From JBBDSH01 sp040905045 (GTDB lineage: Bacteria > Pseudomonadota > Gammaproteobacteria > Eutrophobiales > Eutrophobiaceae): a stretch of 8,904 nt of DNA. How positions within the stretch are numbered: the first letter of the stretch is position 1; every line of letters begins with the position of its first letter. A program made the position numbers and the translations under genes. Location of the stretch: NCBI GenBank assembly GCA_040905045.1, contig JBBDSH010000035.1, forward strand, positions 1 through 8,904. Direction: 5' to 3'. Shown here in pieces: positions 1 through 6,295 of the stretch. The notes beneath the pieces were generated by a model, which saw only the letters and a program-made list of their open reading frames with translations, did not search any database and had not been told where the DNA came from.

Positions 1-17
1 CATGGATGAGCGCGGGA

Positions 18-37
18 CCGGGCCAGGGATGGCCCGG
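18..37. other. GC-rich perfect hairpin upstream of the sensor kinase
   Basis: CCGGGCC and GGCCCGG form a perfect 7-bp stem around the loop AGGGAT. No T-run follows, so it is not a classical intrinsic terminator. It may lie at the 3' end of a gene left of the window or in the leader of the kinase. No convincing gene is visible in positions 1-146. Confidence 0.4.
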
Positions 38-135
38 GGAGCGGAAACACCATGACCCCGCCCTGTATTCAATCCGACTATAGCGGTTGGTGTGGGATTC
101 GGAACACTTATTTGTACCTTCGTATGGTTGTTATC

Positions 136-139
136 AGGA
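136..139 (+). promoter_or_regulatory. Ribosome binding site that fixes the kinase start
   Basis: AGGA lies 7 nt before the ATG at 147. The longer in-frame start at 87 has no purine-rich site and would put a polar stretch before the first membrane helix, so the start at 147 is preferred. Confidence 0.5.
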
Positions 140-146
140 TAATGAC

Positions 147-1505
147 ATGAGCCTGCGGCTTCGCCTCAGCTTCCTTATTACCGTTCTGTTTCTGGTCATT
201 TTTATTGCCAGCAGTTTCTATATCATTCGCAATGCCCGGCTGGCCGTGCAGGAGGAGATGGTCTCGACCGCGGATCTGACACTGCAACTGGTGGAAACAA
301 CCCTGGCAACGGCGGAAATGTCGCAACAGCCGGAGCTGCAACAACGACTTATGGACAGGCTGTCTGATGTGGAAGCAACCCGGCATTTGCAAATATTTGT
401 CCGGCGCGGCATATCGATGGAGCAACAAATGCCGCCGCCTTCCATTACCCCGGTGCACTCCGATGCACCGGGCTGGTTCGAGGATCTGGTCAGGCCCAGG
501 CCGGTTGAATTCAGAAGGATTTTTTCCGGGCCGGAGTCAACCTATACCGTTATCATCATCCGGGCCGATCCTTCGGATGAAATCACCGAGGTCTGGTATG
601 ACACCCGCTATATTCTTGCAAGTCTTCTGGTATTCATTATTACCGCGAATATTCTGCTTTACTACACCATGGGAAGAGCGCTGGCACCGATAGAAACTAT
701 TCTCAGAGGCCTGGATCAAATAGAAAAAGGAAATTACGAACTCAGGTTGCCTGAATTCAACTTGCCTGAGTTAAACAGCATTGCCGATAAATTCAATCAC
801 ATGGCACAGGTCCTGCAACGGAGCCGGGAAGAAAACCGGTATTTGACGCAGCAGTCGCTCAAGATACAGGAACAGGAAAGGCATCGATTGGCACGGGAAC
901 TGCACGATGAGCTTGGTCAGTCCCTGAGCGCCCTGAAGGCCGTCGCCGTGTCAATCGAGCAGAATCACCGCAACGGAAATGAGTCCGTCCGGGACGGTGC
1001 CAGGATGATCATTGAATTCACCGACCATATGTATAACGTGGCAAGAAACATGATGCAGCAACTGCGTCCGTCCATCCTGGATGAGTTGGGGCTGAAAAGG
1101 GCAATCCAGGAACTGGTCGATCAGTGGAATGCCAGTCATGAGGGTACATTTTGTCACCTGGAATGTGATGTGAACATGGATAATCTGGGTGATGAAATGT
1201 CTATTAATCTTTTCCGGATCATACAGGAAGCCCTGACCAATATCGCCAGGCATGCCCGCGCATCCGATGCCTATATATCAATAACCAGGACTCGCAGCAG
1301 TCCGGATTCCGGGGAATGGCTTGAGATTATCATTAATGATAACGGTATCGGCATGAATAAAGAGCAAATCACCAGGGGAATGGGGCTTATGGGTATCAAT
1401 GAACGCGTTGCAGTTATGCAAGGTGTGCTGGATATTGATGGTAATTCCGGTGACGGGACGACTATAATGATCCGTATTCCCGTTAATCACACGAAGCAGT
1501 CATGA
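147..1505 (+). CDS. NarX/UhpB-class membrane sensor histidine kinase (HAMP, HisKA_3, HATPase_c)
   Basis: This is the sensor half of a two-component system (452 aa from the start at 147). Visible in order: transmembrane helix 1 at about residues 7-27; a periplasmic sensing region at about 28-154 with no family I recognise; transmembrane helix 2 at about 156-176; a HAMP linker to about 230; a HisKA_3 dimerisation/phosphotransfer helix with the H-box RELHDELGQ, phospho-accepting His253; then a HATPase_c domain with N-box EALTNIARHA (Asn365), G1 box NDNGIGM (Asp398, Gly400, Gly402) and a G2-like GMGLMGI. All residues needed for autophosphorylation appear intact. Its last four bases overlap the regulator start (ATGA), which implies translational coupling and a cognate pair. 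The ligand is unknown. Kinases of this class with NarL-type partners regulate nitrate, sugar-phosphate and alcohol catabolism in other bacteria. Control of the nearby aldehyde oxidoreductase is possible but only inferred. Confidence 0.9.
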   Translation: MSLRLRLSFLITVLFLVIFIASSFYIIRNARLAVQEEMVSTADLTLQLVETTLATAEMSQQPELQQRLMDRLSDVEATRHLQIFVRRGISMEQQMPPPSITPVHSDAPGWFEDLVRPRPVEFRRIFSGPESTYTVIIIRADPSDEITEVWYDTRYILASLLVFIITANILLYYTMGRALAPIETILRGLDQIEKGNYELRLPEFNLPELNSIADKFNHMAQVLQRSREENRYLTQQSLKIQEQERHRLARELHDELGQSLSALKAVAVSIEQNHRNGNESVRDGARMIIEFTDHMYNVARNMMQQLRPSILDELGLKRAIQELVDQWNASHEGTFCHLECDVNMDNLGDEMSINLFRIIQEALTNIARHARASDAYISITRTRSSPDSGEWLEIIINDNGIGMNKEQITRGMGLMGINERVAVMQGVLDIDGNSGDGTTIMIRIPVNHTKQS

Positions 1506-2152
1506 ATTCCGTTAACAACAAGATTAAGGTTCTTCTGGTGGACGATCATGCCGTTGTTCGGGCGGGTTACCGGTTGCTGCTCCGGAATTCCTCAGAAATC
1601 GATATCATCGCCGAAGCCGATAATGGTGAAAACGCCTGTCGGCTTTATGCCGATCTGACTCCGGATGTGGTCATCATGGATCTGTCGCTGCCCGGCATGG
1701 GTGGACTGGAAGCGATCCGCCGTATACTGGCACGGGATCCCAAGGCACGAATCCTGGTTTTCAGCATGCATGAGGATATGGTTTTTGTGGATCAGGCGGT
1801 CAATGCCGGGGCCAAGGGCTATATTACAAAAAGCAGCGCTCCCGATGTTCTTATTGATGCAGTTCAGAAGATCGCCAGCGGCAAAAGTTATCTGGACGAT
1901 GAAACGGCACAGACGCTTGCCTATCAAAAGCTGCGCGGAGACGATACCCCGTTTTCCGGCCTGTCGACACGCGAGTTCGAGATATTTTGTTATCTGGCGG
2001 AAGGCATGAACAGCAGCGAGATCGCGGATCGGCTGTCATTGAGCTACAAGACCATCGCCAATTACAGTACCCAGATAAAAAGCAAGTTGAACGCCGGTTC
2101 CGTCGCCGAACTGACAAGGATGGCTATACGTCACGGCGTTATAGAAGTGTAA
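1502..2152 (+). CDS. NarL/FixJ (UhpA-like) response regulator with LuxR-type HTH
   Basis: This 216-aa DNA-binding regulator is the partner of the kinase just upstream, sharing an ATGA overlap with it. The N-terminal receiver domain (about 8-125) has the acidic pair Asp14-Asp15 in VLLVDDH, the phospho-acceptor Asp60 in VIMDLSLPG, the switch Ser88 and the conserved Lys110 in GYITKS, so it should be phosphorylatable. The C-terminal part (about 148-212) is a LuxR/GerE helix-turn-helix beginning LSTREFEIF, with EIADRLSLSYKTIANY forming the recognition region. The spacing AVNAGAKGYITK resembles UhpA more than NarL itself. Length is normal for the family. Targets cannot be read from the sequence; candidates are the divergent control region at 3257-3642 or genes to the left of the window. 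Confidence 0.92.
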   Translation: MNSVNNKIKVLLVDDHAVVRAGYRLLLRNSSEIDIIAEADNGENACRLYADLTPDVVIMDLSLPGMGGLEAIRRILARDPKARILVFSMHEDMVFVDQAVNAGAKGYITKSSAPDVLIDAVQKIASGKSYLDDETAQTLAYQKLRGDDTPFSGLSTREFEIFCYLAEGMNSSEIADRLSLSYKTIANYSTQIKSKLNAGSVAELTRMAIRHGVIEV

Positions 2153-2155
2153 ATT

Positions 2156-2218
2156 GTGGCTCGTGGCTTGTATCTCGTGGCTCGGGGCTCGCATCTCGTG
2201 GTTCGGGGCTTGAGGATC
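2156..2218. repeat. Degenerate heptamer tandem array downstream of the response regulator
   Basis: Nine consecutive 7-bp units can be read: GTGGCTC, GTGGCTT, GTATCTC, GTGGCTC, GGGGCTC, GCATCTC, GTGGTTC, GGGGCTT and GAGGATC. A 21-bp higher-order repeat (2167-2187 and 2188-2208) is superimposed, being three heptamers. The array starts 4 nt after the regulator's stop codon. It is non-coding and not a CRISPR, because it has no spacers. Confidence 0.85.
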
Positions 2219-2270
2219 TGTAAAGTCATAAAGGTTGACAATAAATAAGGGGAGACCATCCTTTCGTCAT

Positions 2271-2298
2271 CGAACCACCTTGTCCCTTGTCCCTTGAA
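2271..2298. repeat. Second heptamer array, next to the 3' end of the beta-propeller gene
   Basis: Units CGAACCA, CCTTGTC, CCTTGTC and CCTTGAA run in exact 7-bp register. They lie just beyond the stop of the minus-strand gene; read on its strand the unit is GACAAGG. The array faces the 2156-2218 array across the convergent junction. Confidence 0.7.
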
Positions 2299-2305
2299 CC
2301 ACTTT

Positions 2306-3256
2306 TCAGTCATCAATCACCAGGCTCCAGGGATAATCGCCTACCTTTATCGTTTCGATCACCTCATTATGTTCCGTATCGATTACCGAAACAGTGCCGC
2401 TGACTCCGTCCGTCGTAAAGACGCGTTTTTTGTCCCGGGTCATGGCCAGTCCCCAGGTACGTTCACCGACAGGGATCCGCTTAAGGACTTTCAGGCTTTC
2501 GGCATCCAGGACAAAAACGGCATTGGCGCGGCCTCCGGCCACATACAGGAACTTTTCATCCTTGCCGAGCAGTACATCCTTGGGCTTGGCGCTGTCATCT
2601 CCGATACGCACCTTTTTAATAATTTCGAATGTCCGCATATCTATTTTCTGCACTTCACCGCTGATTTCCGATGAGGCGTATAAAAATTTGCCGTCCTCCG
2701 TGAAGGTTGCCGCTCTGGGTCTTGCTCCCACAGGAATCTCTTTGACAACAATATGTTCCGGAACTTGGATCACATGCAGATTGTTGGATGATTCACTGGT
2801 AATAACGACGTATTTGCCGTCGGGCGATACGGCAACGCCTTCCGGCTCCAGACCGACCTCGATTTCGGCCAGTTTCAGGCCCGTATCAGGGTCTATGACC
2901 GATGTCATCGCCCGGTCTTCATTGGGCATGTAGAGATTACCGCCGGGATGGACCGCAAAGACTTCGGAGTCGGGATCGATCCCGAACTCGCGCAGGATTT
3001 CGAGCGATTCCGGATCGATGACTTTCACGGCATTTTCATTGCTTACAGCTACATACAGTTTGCTGCCGTCCGGGGACAGGTCAATGCCCTGGGGCCGATC
3101 ACCGACATCAATGGTGGTGATTACCCCAAGAGTCCGGCCGTCGATAACAGTAACGGAACCGCTTTGTTCATTAGTAACAAAGACCCGGTTTGTTGCCGTT
3201 GCATGGAGTGACTGTACCAATACCAACAACAGAATTGCGATAAGGACCCGGTTCAT
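2306..3256 (-). CDS. Exported YVTN-family beta-propeller protein (PQQ-dependent-catabolism-associated type)
   Basis: This 316-aa protein has a Sec signal peptide (hydrophobic residues 4-17, likely cleavage after HATA at about 21), so it is periplasmic. The rest is repeated blades of about 40 residues with the pattern 'VxVIDxxTxxVxxxIxVGxxPxGIxxSPDGKxLYV'. Examples are NRVFVTNEQSGSVTVIDG near the N-terminus, PEGVAVSPDGKYVVITSES in the middle and VGDYPWSLVIDD at the C-terminus, consistent with a seven-bladed propeller. Its order and length match my memory of the family annotated 'PQQ-dependent catabolism-associated beta-propeller protein', found beside quinoprotein alcohol dehydrogenases. Its molecular role there is not settled. 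An AGGAG site lies 9 nt before the ATG. It is divergent from the aldehyde oxidoreductase operon and may share control with it. Confidence is high for the fold and moderate for the subfamily. Confidence 0.85.
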   Translation of the reverse strand: MNRVLIAILLLVLVQSLHATATNRVFVTNEQSGSVTVIDGRTLGVITTIDVGDRPQGIDLSPDGSKLYVAVSNENAVKVIDPESLEILREFGIDPDSEVFAVHPGGNLYMPNEDRAMTSVIDPDTGLKLAEIEVGLEPEGVAVSPDGKYVVITSESSNNLHVIQVPEHIVVKEIPVGARPRAATFTEDGKFLYASSEISGEVQKIDMRTFEIIKKVRIGDDSAKPKDVLLGKDEKFLYVAGGRANAVFVLDAESLKVLKRIPVGERTWGLAMTRDKKRVFTTDGVSGTVSVIDTEHNEVIETIKVGDYPWSLVIDD

Positions 3257-3453
3257 CGAGTTTCACTCCTGGCCGTTTGCCGGCGGTACGGGCGGACATG
3301 CCCAAAATACCATACCGCGGGCCCGTCGCCGGTGTGCAGGCGGCACTGGAAAAGCCTTCAAATACAATAAATTAAACATTTCTCCTGAAGAAACCTGCAT
3401 GCTTGCGGCGTCGACCGTTGACGATGCCATGCTGACAGTAAGAGATTTCCAAA

Positions 3454-3483
3454 TTGACTGTCTTTACTCGCATGGTTTATGTT
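3454..3483 (+). promoter_or_regulatory. Candidate sigma70 promoter for the aor operon
   Basis: TTGACT (5/6 of the -35 consensus) is followed after 18 nt by TATGTT (4/6 of the -10 consensus). This would give a leader of about 150 nt before the first ATG at 3643. It is visual pattern matching only. Confidence 0.35.
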
Positions 3484-3557
3484 CTGTAAAAAGAACCGTG
3501 CCCTGGGCGCCATTACAGCATAATCCCGTCCGGATAAGGAAGGCGGTTTATGGTAGT

Positions 3558-3574
3558 CCGGGAGTTTTTCCCGG
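3558..3574 (+). other. Hairpin in the aor leader
   Basis: CCGGGA and TCCCGG pair as a 6-bp stem around the loop GTTTT. It lies between the candidate promoter and the first gene. No T-run follows the stem, so attenuation or mRNA protection is as likely as termination. Confidence 0.4.
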
Positions 3575-3598
3575 GAATCTACGGCACGTATTATTAAT

Positions 3599-3614
3599 GA
3601 TGACTGAAATCATC
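3599..3614. promoter_or_regulatory. Small inverted repeat before aorA
   Basis: GATGA-CTGAAA-TCATC is a 5-bp inverted repeat about 15 nt before the ribosome binding site. It could be an operator half-site pair or a weak stem, and could also be chance. Confidence 0.25.
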
Positions 3615-3628
3615 GAAATTTGTTCCGC

Positions 3629-3634
3629 GGGAGG
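3629..3634 (+). promoter_or_regulatory. Strong ribosome binding site that fixes the aorA start
   Basis: GGGAGG sits 8 nt before the ATG at 3643. A TTG codon directly before that ATG (3640) is in frame but badly spaced and unnecessary, so 3643 is chosen. Confidence 0.75.
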
Positions 3635-3642
3635 CAGTATTG

Positions 3643-4119
3643 ATGCTTAAATCACTCCAGATAGAACCCGAAAAGTGTACCGGTTGCCTGCAGTGTGAAC
3701 TGGCCTGTTCCTACCAGGCGGAAGGCGTTTTTAACCCGGCCAAGTCCCGAATCAAGATATTCACCTTCCACGAGGAAGGGCGCTTTGTCCCCTATACCTG
3801 TACCCAGTGCGCCGAAGCCTGGTGCATGCACGCCTGTCCCGTGGAGGCGATTACACTCAACGAACTGACCGGTGCCAAGGAAGTCCAGGCCGATCTTTGC
3901 GTCGGCTGCAAGGTCTGCACCATCGCCTGTCCATTCGGTACGGTCAACTACGATCATGATTCAAAAGTGGTGCAAAAATGTGATCTCTGCGGCGGTGATC
4001 CGGAATGCGCCAAGGCGTGTCCCACCGCCGCAATAACCTATGTCGATGCCGACCATACCGGTCTGGAGCGCATGCGGGCGCATGCGGCACAATCCGCCGG
4101 TATCGGCGCCGGAAACTAA
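3643..4119 (+). CDS. aorA: Four-cluster [4Fe-4S] ferredoxin subunit of tungsten aldehyde oxidoreductase
   Basis: This 158-aa electron-transfer subunit has 16 cysteines in four groups: C12xxC15xxC18xxxC22, C53xxC56xxxxC61xxxC65P, C86xxC89xxC92xxxC96P and C113xxC116xxxxxC122xxxC126P. That is enough for four [4Fe-4S] clusters, with the layout of HycB/DmsB-type polyferredoxins. There is no signal peptide, so it is cytoplasmic. It sits 12 nt before the tungsten subunit gene, the same order as aorA-aorB of Aromatoleum aromaticum, where AorA wires AorB to the FAD subunit and polymerises into filaments carrying several AorAB units. The residues after the last cluster (about 128-158) form a short tail without cysteines. 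In isolation it could be the Fe-S subunit of another oxidoreductase; the neighbour makes the aor assignment strong. Confidence 0.88.
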   Translation: MLKSLQIEPEKCTGCLQCELACSYQAEGVFNPAKSRIKIFTFHEEGRFVPYTCTQCAEAWCMHACPVEAITLNELTGAKEVQADLCVGCKVCTIACPFGTVNYDHDSKVVQKCDLCGGDPECAKACPTAAITYVDADHTGLERMRAHAAQSAGIGAGN

Positions 4120-4131
4120 AGGGGGTGTATC

Positions 4132-5988
4132 ATGGCCTGGACCGGTAAAGTCTTACGCATCAATTTGACGAAAGGCGATATTTCGCAAGAAGCGCTCAAT
4201 ATGGAATGGGCGCAGCAGTATCTGGGTCAGCGCGGGCTGGCCAGCAAATACCTGGTTGAGGAAATCGATCCCGAATGCGACGCCCTGGGGCCGGACAACA
4301 AGATGATCATGACCACCGGGCCGCTGACCGGCACCATGGCATCCACTGCGGGGCGTTATTCCGTGGTCACCAAGAGCCCGCTGACCGGCTGTATCGCCTG
4401 TTCCAATTCCGGCGGTTTCATCGGCGCGGAAATGAAAAACGCCGGCTGGGATATGGTCATACTCGAGGGCAAATCGCCCAAACCCGTGTATCTCTATATT
4501 GAAAATGAAAAAGCGGAACTCATGCCCGCCGACGATATCTGGGGCAAATCGGTCTGGGAGGCGGACGAATGGCTGCACCGGCATTTCCAGGATCCGCAGC
4601 TGCGCATCGCCACCGTCGGCCGTTCCGCGGAAAAAGGCTGCCTCTATTCAGCCATCGTCAACGATCTGCACCGGGCCGCCGGCCGCTCCGGCGTGGGCAC
4701 GGTCATGGCTTCCAAGAATCTCAAGGCGGTTGCCATACGCGGCACCCGCGGTGTCGGCAATATCAGGGACCCGGGCGCCTTCATGCAGGCGGTCAACGAC
4801 GGCAAGAAGGTACTCAGGGAAAATGAGATGACCAGTAACGGCTTCCCCCAATACGGGACACAGATGCTGATGAACGTCATCAACGAGGTGGGTGCCATGC
4901 CGACGCGCAACATGCGCGAAGTGCAGTTCGAGGGCGCGTACAAAATTTCAGCAGAGGCCATGCACGAACCGCGCGCCGGCGACGGCAAGCCGAATCTGGT
5001 CACCAACGCCGGCTGCTTCGGTTGCACCATCGCCTGCGGCCGCATCTCCACCATCGACAAGGGTCACTTTTCCATCAAGAACAAGCCGGAATACTGGCAC
5101 GCCTCCGGCGGCCTGGAGTTCGAGGCGGCCTGGGCGCTGGGCTCGGATACGGGGGTCGACGATCTGGATGCCCTGACCTATGCCAATTTCCTTTGCAACG
5201 AGGACGGCATGGATCCCATCAGTTTCGGCGCCACCGTGGCCGCGGCCATGGAGATGTACGGGATGGGCGCGATTACGGAAAAAGACACAGGCGGCATGCA
5301 CCTGGAGTTCGGTTCCGCCGAAGCCCTGTGCTGGGCTGCCGAGGTAACGGCCCGCGGTGAAGGCTTCGGCCTGGATCTGGGGCTGGGGTCGAAGCGCCTG
5401 TGCGAGAAATACGGTCACCCGGAACTGTCCATGACCGTCAAGGGGCAGGAATTCCCGGCCTACGATCCGCGCGGTATTCAGGGCATGGGCCTGGCCTACG
5501 CCACTTCCAACCGCGGTGCCTGTCATTTGCGCGGCTACACCGTCTCCTCCGAGGTTGCCGGTATTCCCTTCAAGACCGATCCGCATGTTACCGAGGGCAA
5601 GGCGGAACTGGTCAAGGCCTTCCAGGATGCCACCGCCGCGGTGGATTCGTCCGGATTATGTGTCTTCACCACTTTTGCCTGGACGCTGGAAGACATCGCG
5701 CCCCAGATCGATACGGCCTGCGAGGGCGGCTGGACACCGGACAAACTGCTGGAAGTGGGTGAGCGTATCTGGAATATGGAGCGGGATTTCAATCTTGCGG
5801 CCGGAATCACCGGTGCCGAGGACAAGCTGCCGGAAAGGCTTCTGAAAGAGGCGGCCAATTCCGGACCGGCCAAGGGGCTGACCAACAAACTGGGCGAAAT
5901 GCTGCCCGAGTATTACCAGTTGCGCGGCTGGGACGAGACGGGCGTGCCCACCGGCGAGACCCGCAAGCGCCTCGGTCTGTCGGCGTGA
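4132..5988 (+). CDS. aorB: Tungsten-dependent aldehyde:ferredoxin oxidoreductase, catalytic subunit
   Basis: This 618-aa cytoplasmic enzyme is predicted to oxidise aldehydes to carboxylic acids at a tungsten bis-pyranopterin site with one [4Fe-4S] cluster. The N-terminal pterin domain begins MAWTGKVLRINLTKGD and includes TTGPLTG and GRYSVVTKSPLTG. The cluster ligands are C295xxC298xxxC302 plus Cys510 in the family motif DSSGLC (Asp505-Cys510). Glu320 in KPEY and His465 in RGACHLR keep the spacing of the catalytic Glu313 and His448 of Pyrococcus furiosus AOR, whose cysteines are 288, 291, 295 and 494. Length and motifs fit the bacterial, NAD-coupled AorB group. The BamB subunit of class II benzoyl-CoA reductase is a related alternative, but the AorA/AorC neighbours argue against it. 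A GGGGG ribosome binding site lies just after the aorA stop. The stop codon is the first three bases of a heptamer array. Substrate range and W versus Mo use cannot be read from sequence. Confidence 0.93.
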   Translation: MAWTGKVLRINLTKGDISQEALNMEWAQQYLGQRGLASKYLVEEIDPECDALGPDNKMIMTTGPLTGTMASTAGRYSVVTKSPLTGCIACSNSGGFIGAEMKNAGWDMVILEGKSPKPVYLYIENEKAELMPADDIWGKSVWEADEWLHRHFQDPQLRIATVGRSAEKGCLYSAIVNDLHRAAGRSGVGTVMASKNLKAVAIRGTRGVGNIRDPGAFMQAVNDGKKVLRENEMTSNGFPQYGTQMLMNVINEVGAMPTRNMREVQFEGAYKISAEAMHEPRAGDGKPNLVTNAGCFGCTIACGRISTIDKGHFSIKNKPEYWHASGGLEFEAAWALGSDTGVDDLDALTYANFLCNEDGMDPISFGATVAAAMEMYGMGAITEKDTGGMHLEFGSAEALCWAAEVTARGEGFGLDLGLGSKRLCEKYGHPELSMTVKGQEFPAYDPRGIQGMGLAYATSNRGACHLRGYTVSSEVAGIPFKTDPHVTEGKAELVKAFQDATAAVDSSGLCVFTTFAWTLEDIAPQIDTACEGGWTPDKLLEVGERIWNMERDFNLAAGITGAEDKLPERLLKEAANSGPAKGLTNKLGEMLPEYYQLRGWDETGVPTGETRKRLGLSA

Positions 5989-6020
5989 GGAGTAAGGAGT
6001 GAGGAGTGAGGAGTAAAGGG
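5986..6020. repeat. Heptamer array starting at the aorB stop codon
   Basis: Five 7-bp units, TGAGGAG, TAAGGAG, TGAGGAG, TGAGGAG and TAAAGGG, begin with the TGA of aorB itself. Seven is not a multiple of three, so the repeated TGA/TAA puts stops in every frame. The 307-nt spacer between aorB and aorC (5989-6295) holds this array, the elements at 6035-6128 and 6137-6213, and the aorC leader. I see no gene in it. Confidence 0.85.
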
Positions 6021-6034
6021 TGGCGCAAGTAGTT

Positions 6035-6128
6035 TGTAGCCCGGATGGAGCGCAGCGAAATCCGGGGAATGGAAAAAATTAAGTATACAAACCCCGGATT
6101 CCGGCCCATGGCCTTCATCCGGGCTACA
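6035..6128. repeat. REP-like element, two inverted copies
   Basis: The left arm (6035-6067) begins TGTAGCCCGGATGGAGCG and ends ATCCGGGG. The right arm (6092-6128) is the same sequence inverted, with a 4-bp longer middle. Each arm can fold by itself through CCCGGAT/ATCCGGG, and the two arms can pair with each other across a 24-nt AT-rich centre. A third copy is at 8036-8068. This resembles paired REP/BIME-type intergenic repeats, which can stabilise mRNA or reduce downstream expression. Confidence 0.85.
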
Positions 6129-6136
6129 GGTTGAGC

Positions 6137-6213
6137 GATCTCGCAAAGAGCGCCAAGACGCAAAGTGATTGATAGATGGACTCTCTTGGCGCCTTGGCGG
6201 GCTTGGCGAGATC
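6137..6213. repeat. Imperfect inverted element made of CGCAAAG/CTTGGCG short repeats
   Basis: The left arm starts GATCTCGC and carries CGCAAAG, CGCCAAG and CGCAAAG at 8-9 nt intervals. The right arm carries CTTGGCG three times at the same interval and ends GGCGAGATC, the inverse of the left end. The transcript could fold into a long imperfect stem between aorB and aorC. The motif is a dispersed intergenic repeat type in many environmental bacteria (from memory). Confidence 0.65.
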
Positions 6214-6295
6214 CTCATTGCTAAGGCCCGCTTTATGCTCTTGGGTACCGGGCCGATAACCTTGATAACTACAGTTTTTGTACGGAGATAACTGA

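Larger units (their letters stand above)
3257..3642. promoter_or_regulatory. Divergent control region between the beta-propeller gene and the aldehyde oxidoreductase operon
   Basis: This gene-free stretch of 386 nt must hold promoters for both directions. It contains an AT-rich island at about 3356-3385, where the minus-strand promoter may lie, a plus-strand sigma70-like pair at 3454-3483, a hairpin at 3558-3574 and a small inverted repeat at 3599-3614. I saw no FNR box, no GG-N10-GC sigma54 element and no recognisable molybdenum/tungsten cofactor riboswitch. Confidence 0.6.

Noticed and set aside
87..146. N-terminal extension of the sensor kinase from the ATG at 87
   Set aside because: No ribosome site at 87. 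The extension is polar and would precede the first membrane helix; the ATG at 147 has AGGA at good spacing.
2156..2218. CRISPR array or mobile element remnant
   Set aside because: The units are adjacent 7-mers without unique spacers, and no transposase or terminal inverted repeats are visible.
3540..3642. Molybdenum/tungsten cofactor riboswitch before aorA
   Set aside because: Expected by function, but I could not recognise the conserved fold; only one short hairpin and one weak inverted repeat are seen.
3018..3650. Long plus-strand open frame (210 codons) antisense to the beta-propeller gene and running through the control region to aorA, including a possible start near 3399
   Set aside because: The first part is the mirror of a clear coding gene, the rest has an irregular composition with no domain pattern or good ribosome site, and it would run into the aorA start.
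4948..5586. Minus-strand open frame of 212 codons opposite aorB
   Set aside because: Shadow of the catalytic subunit gene, with low-complexity Gly/Ala/His-rich translation.
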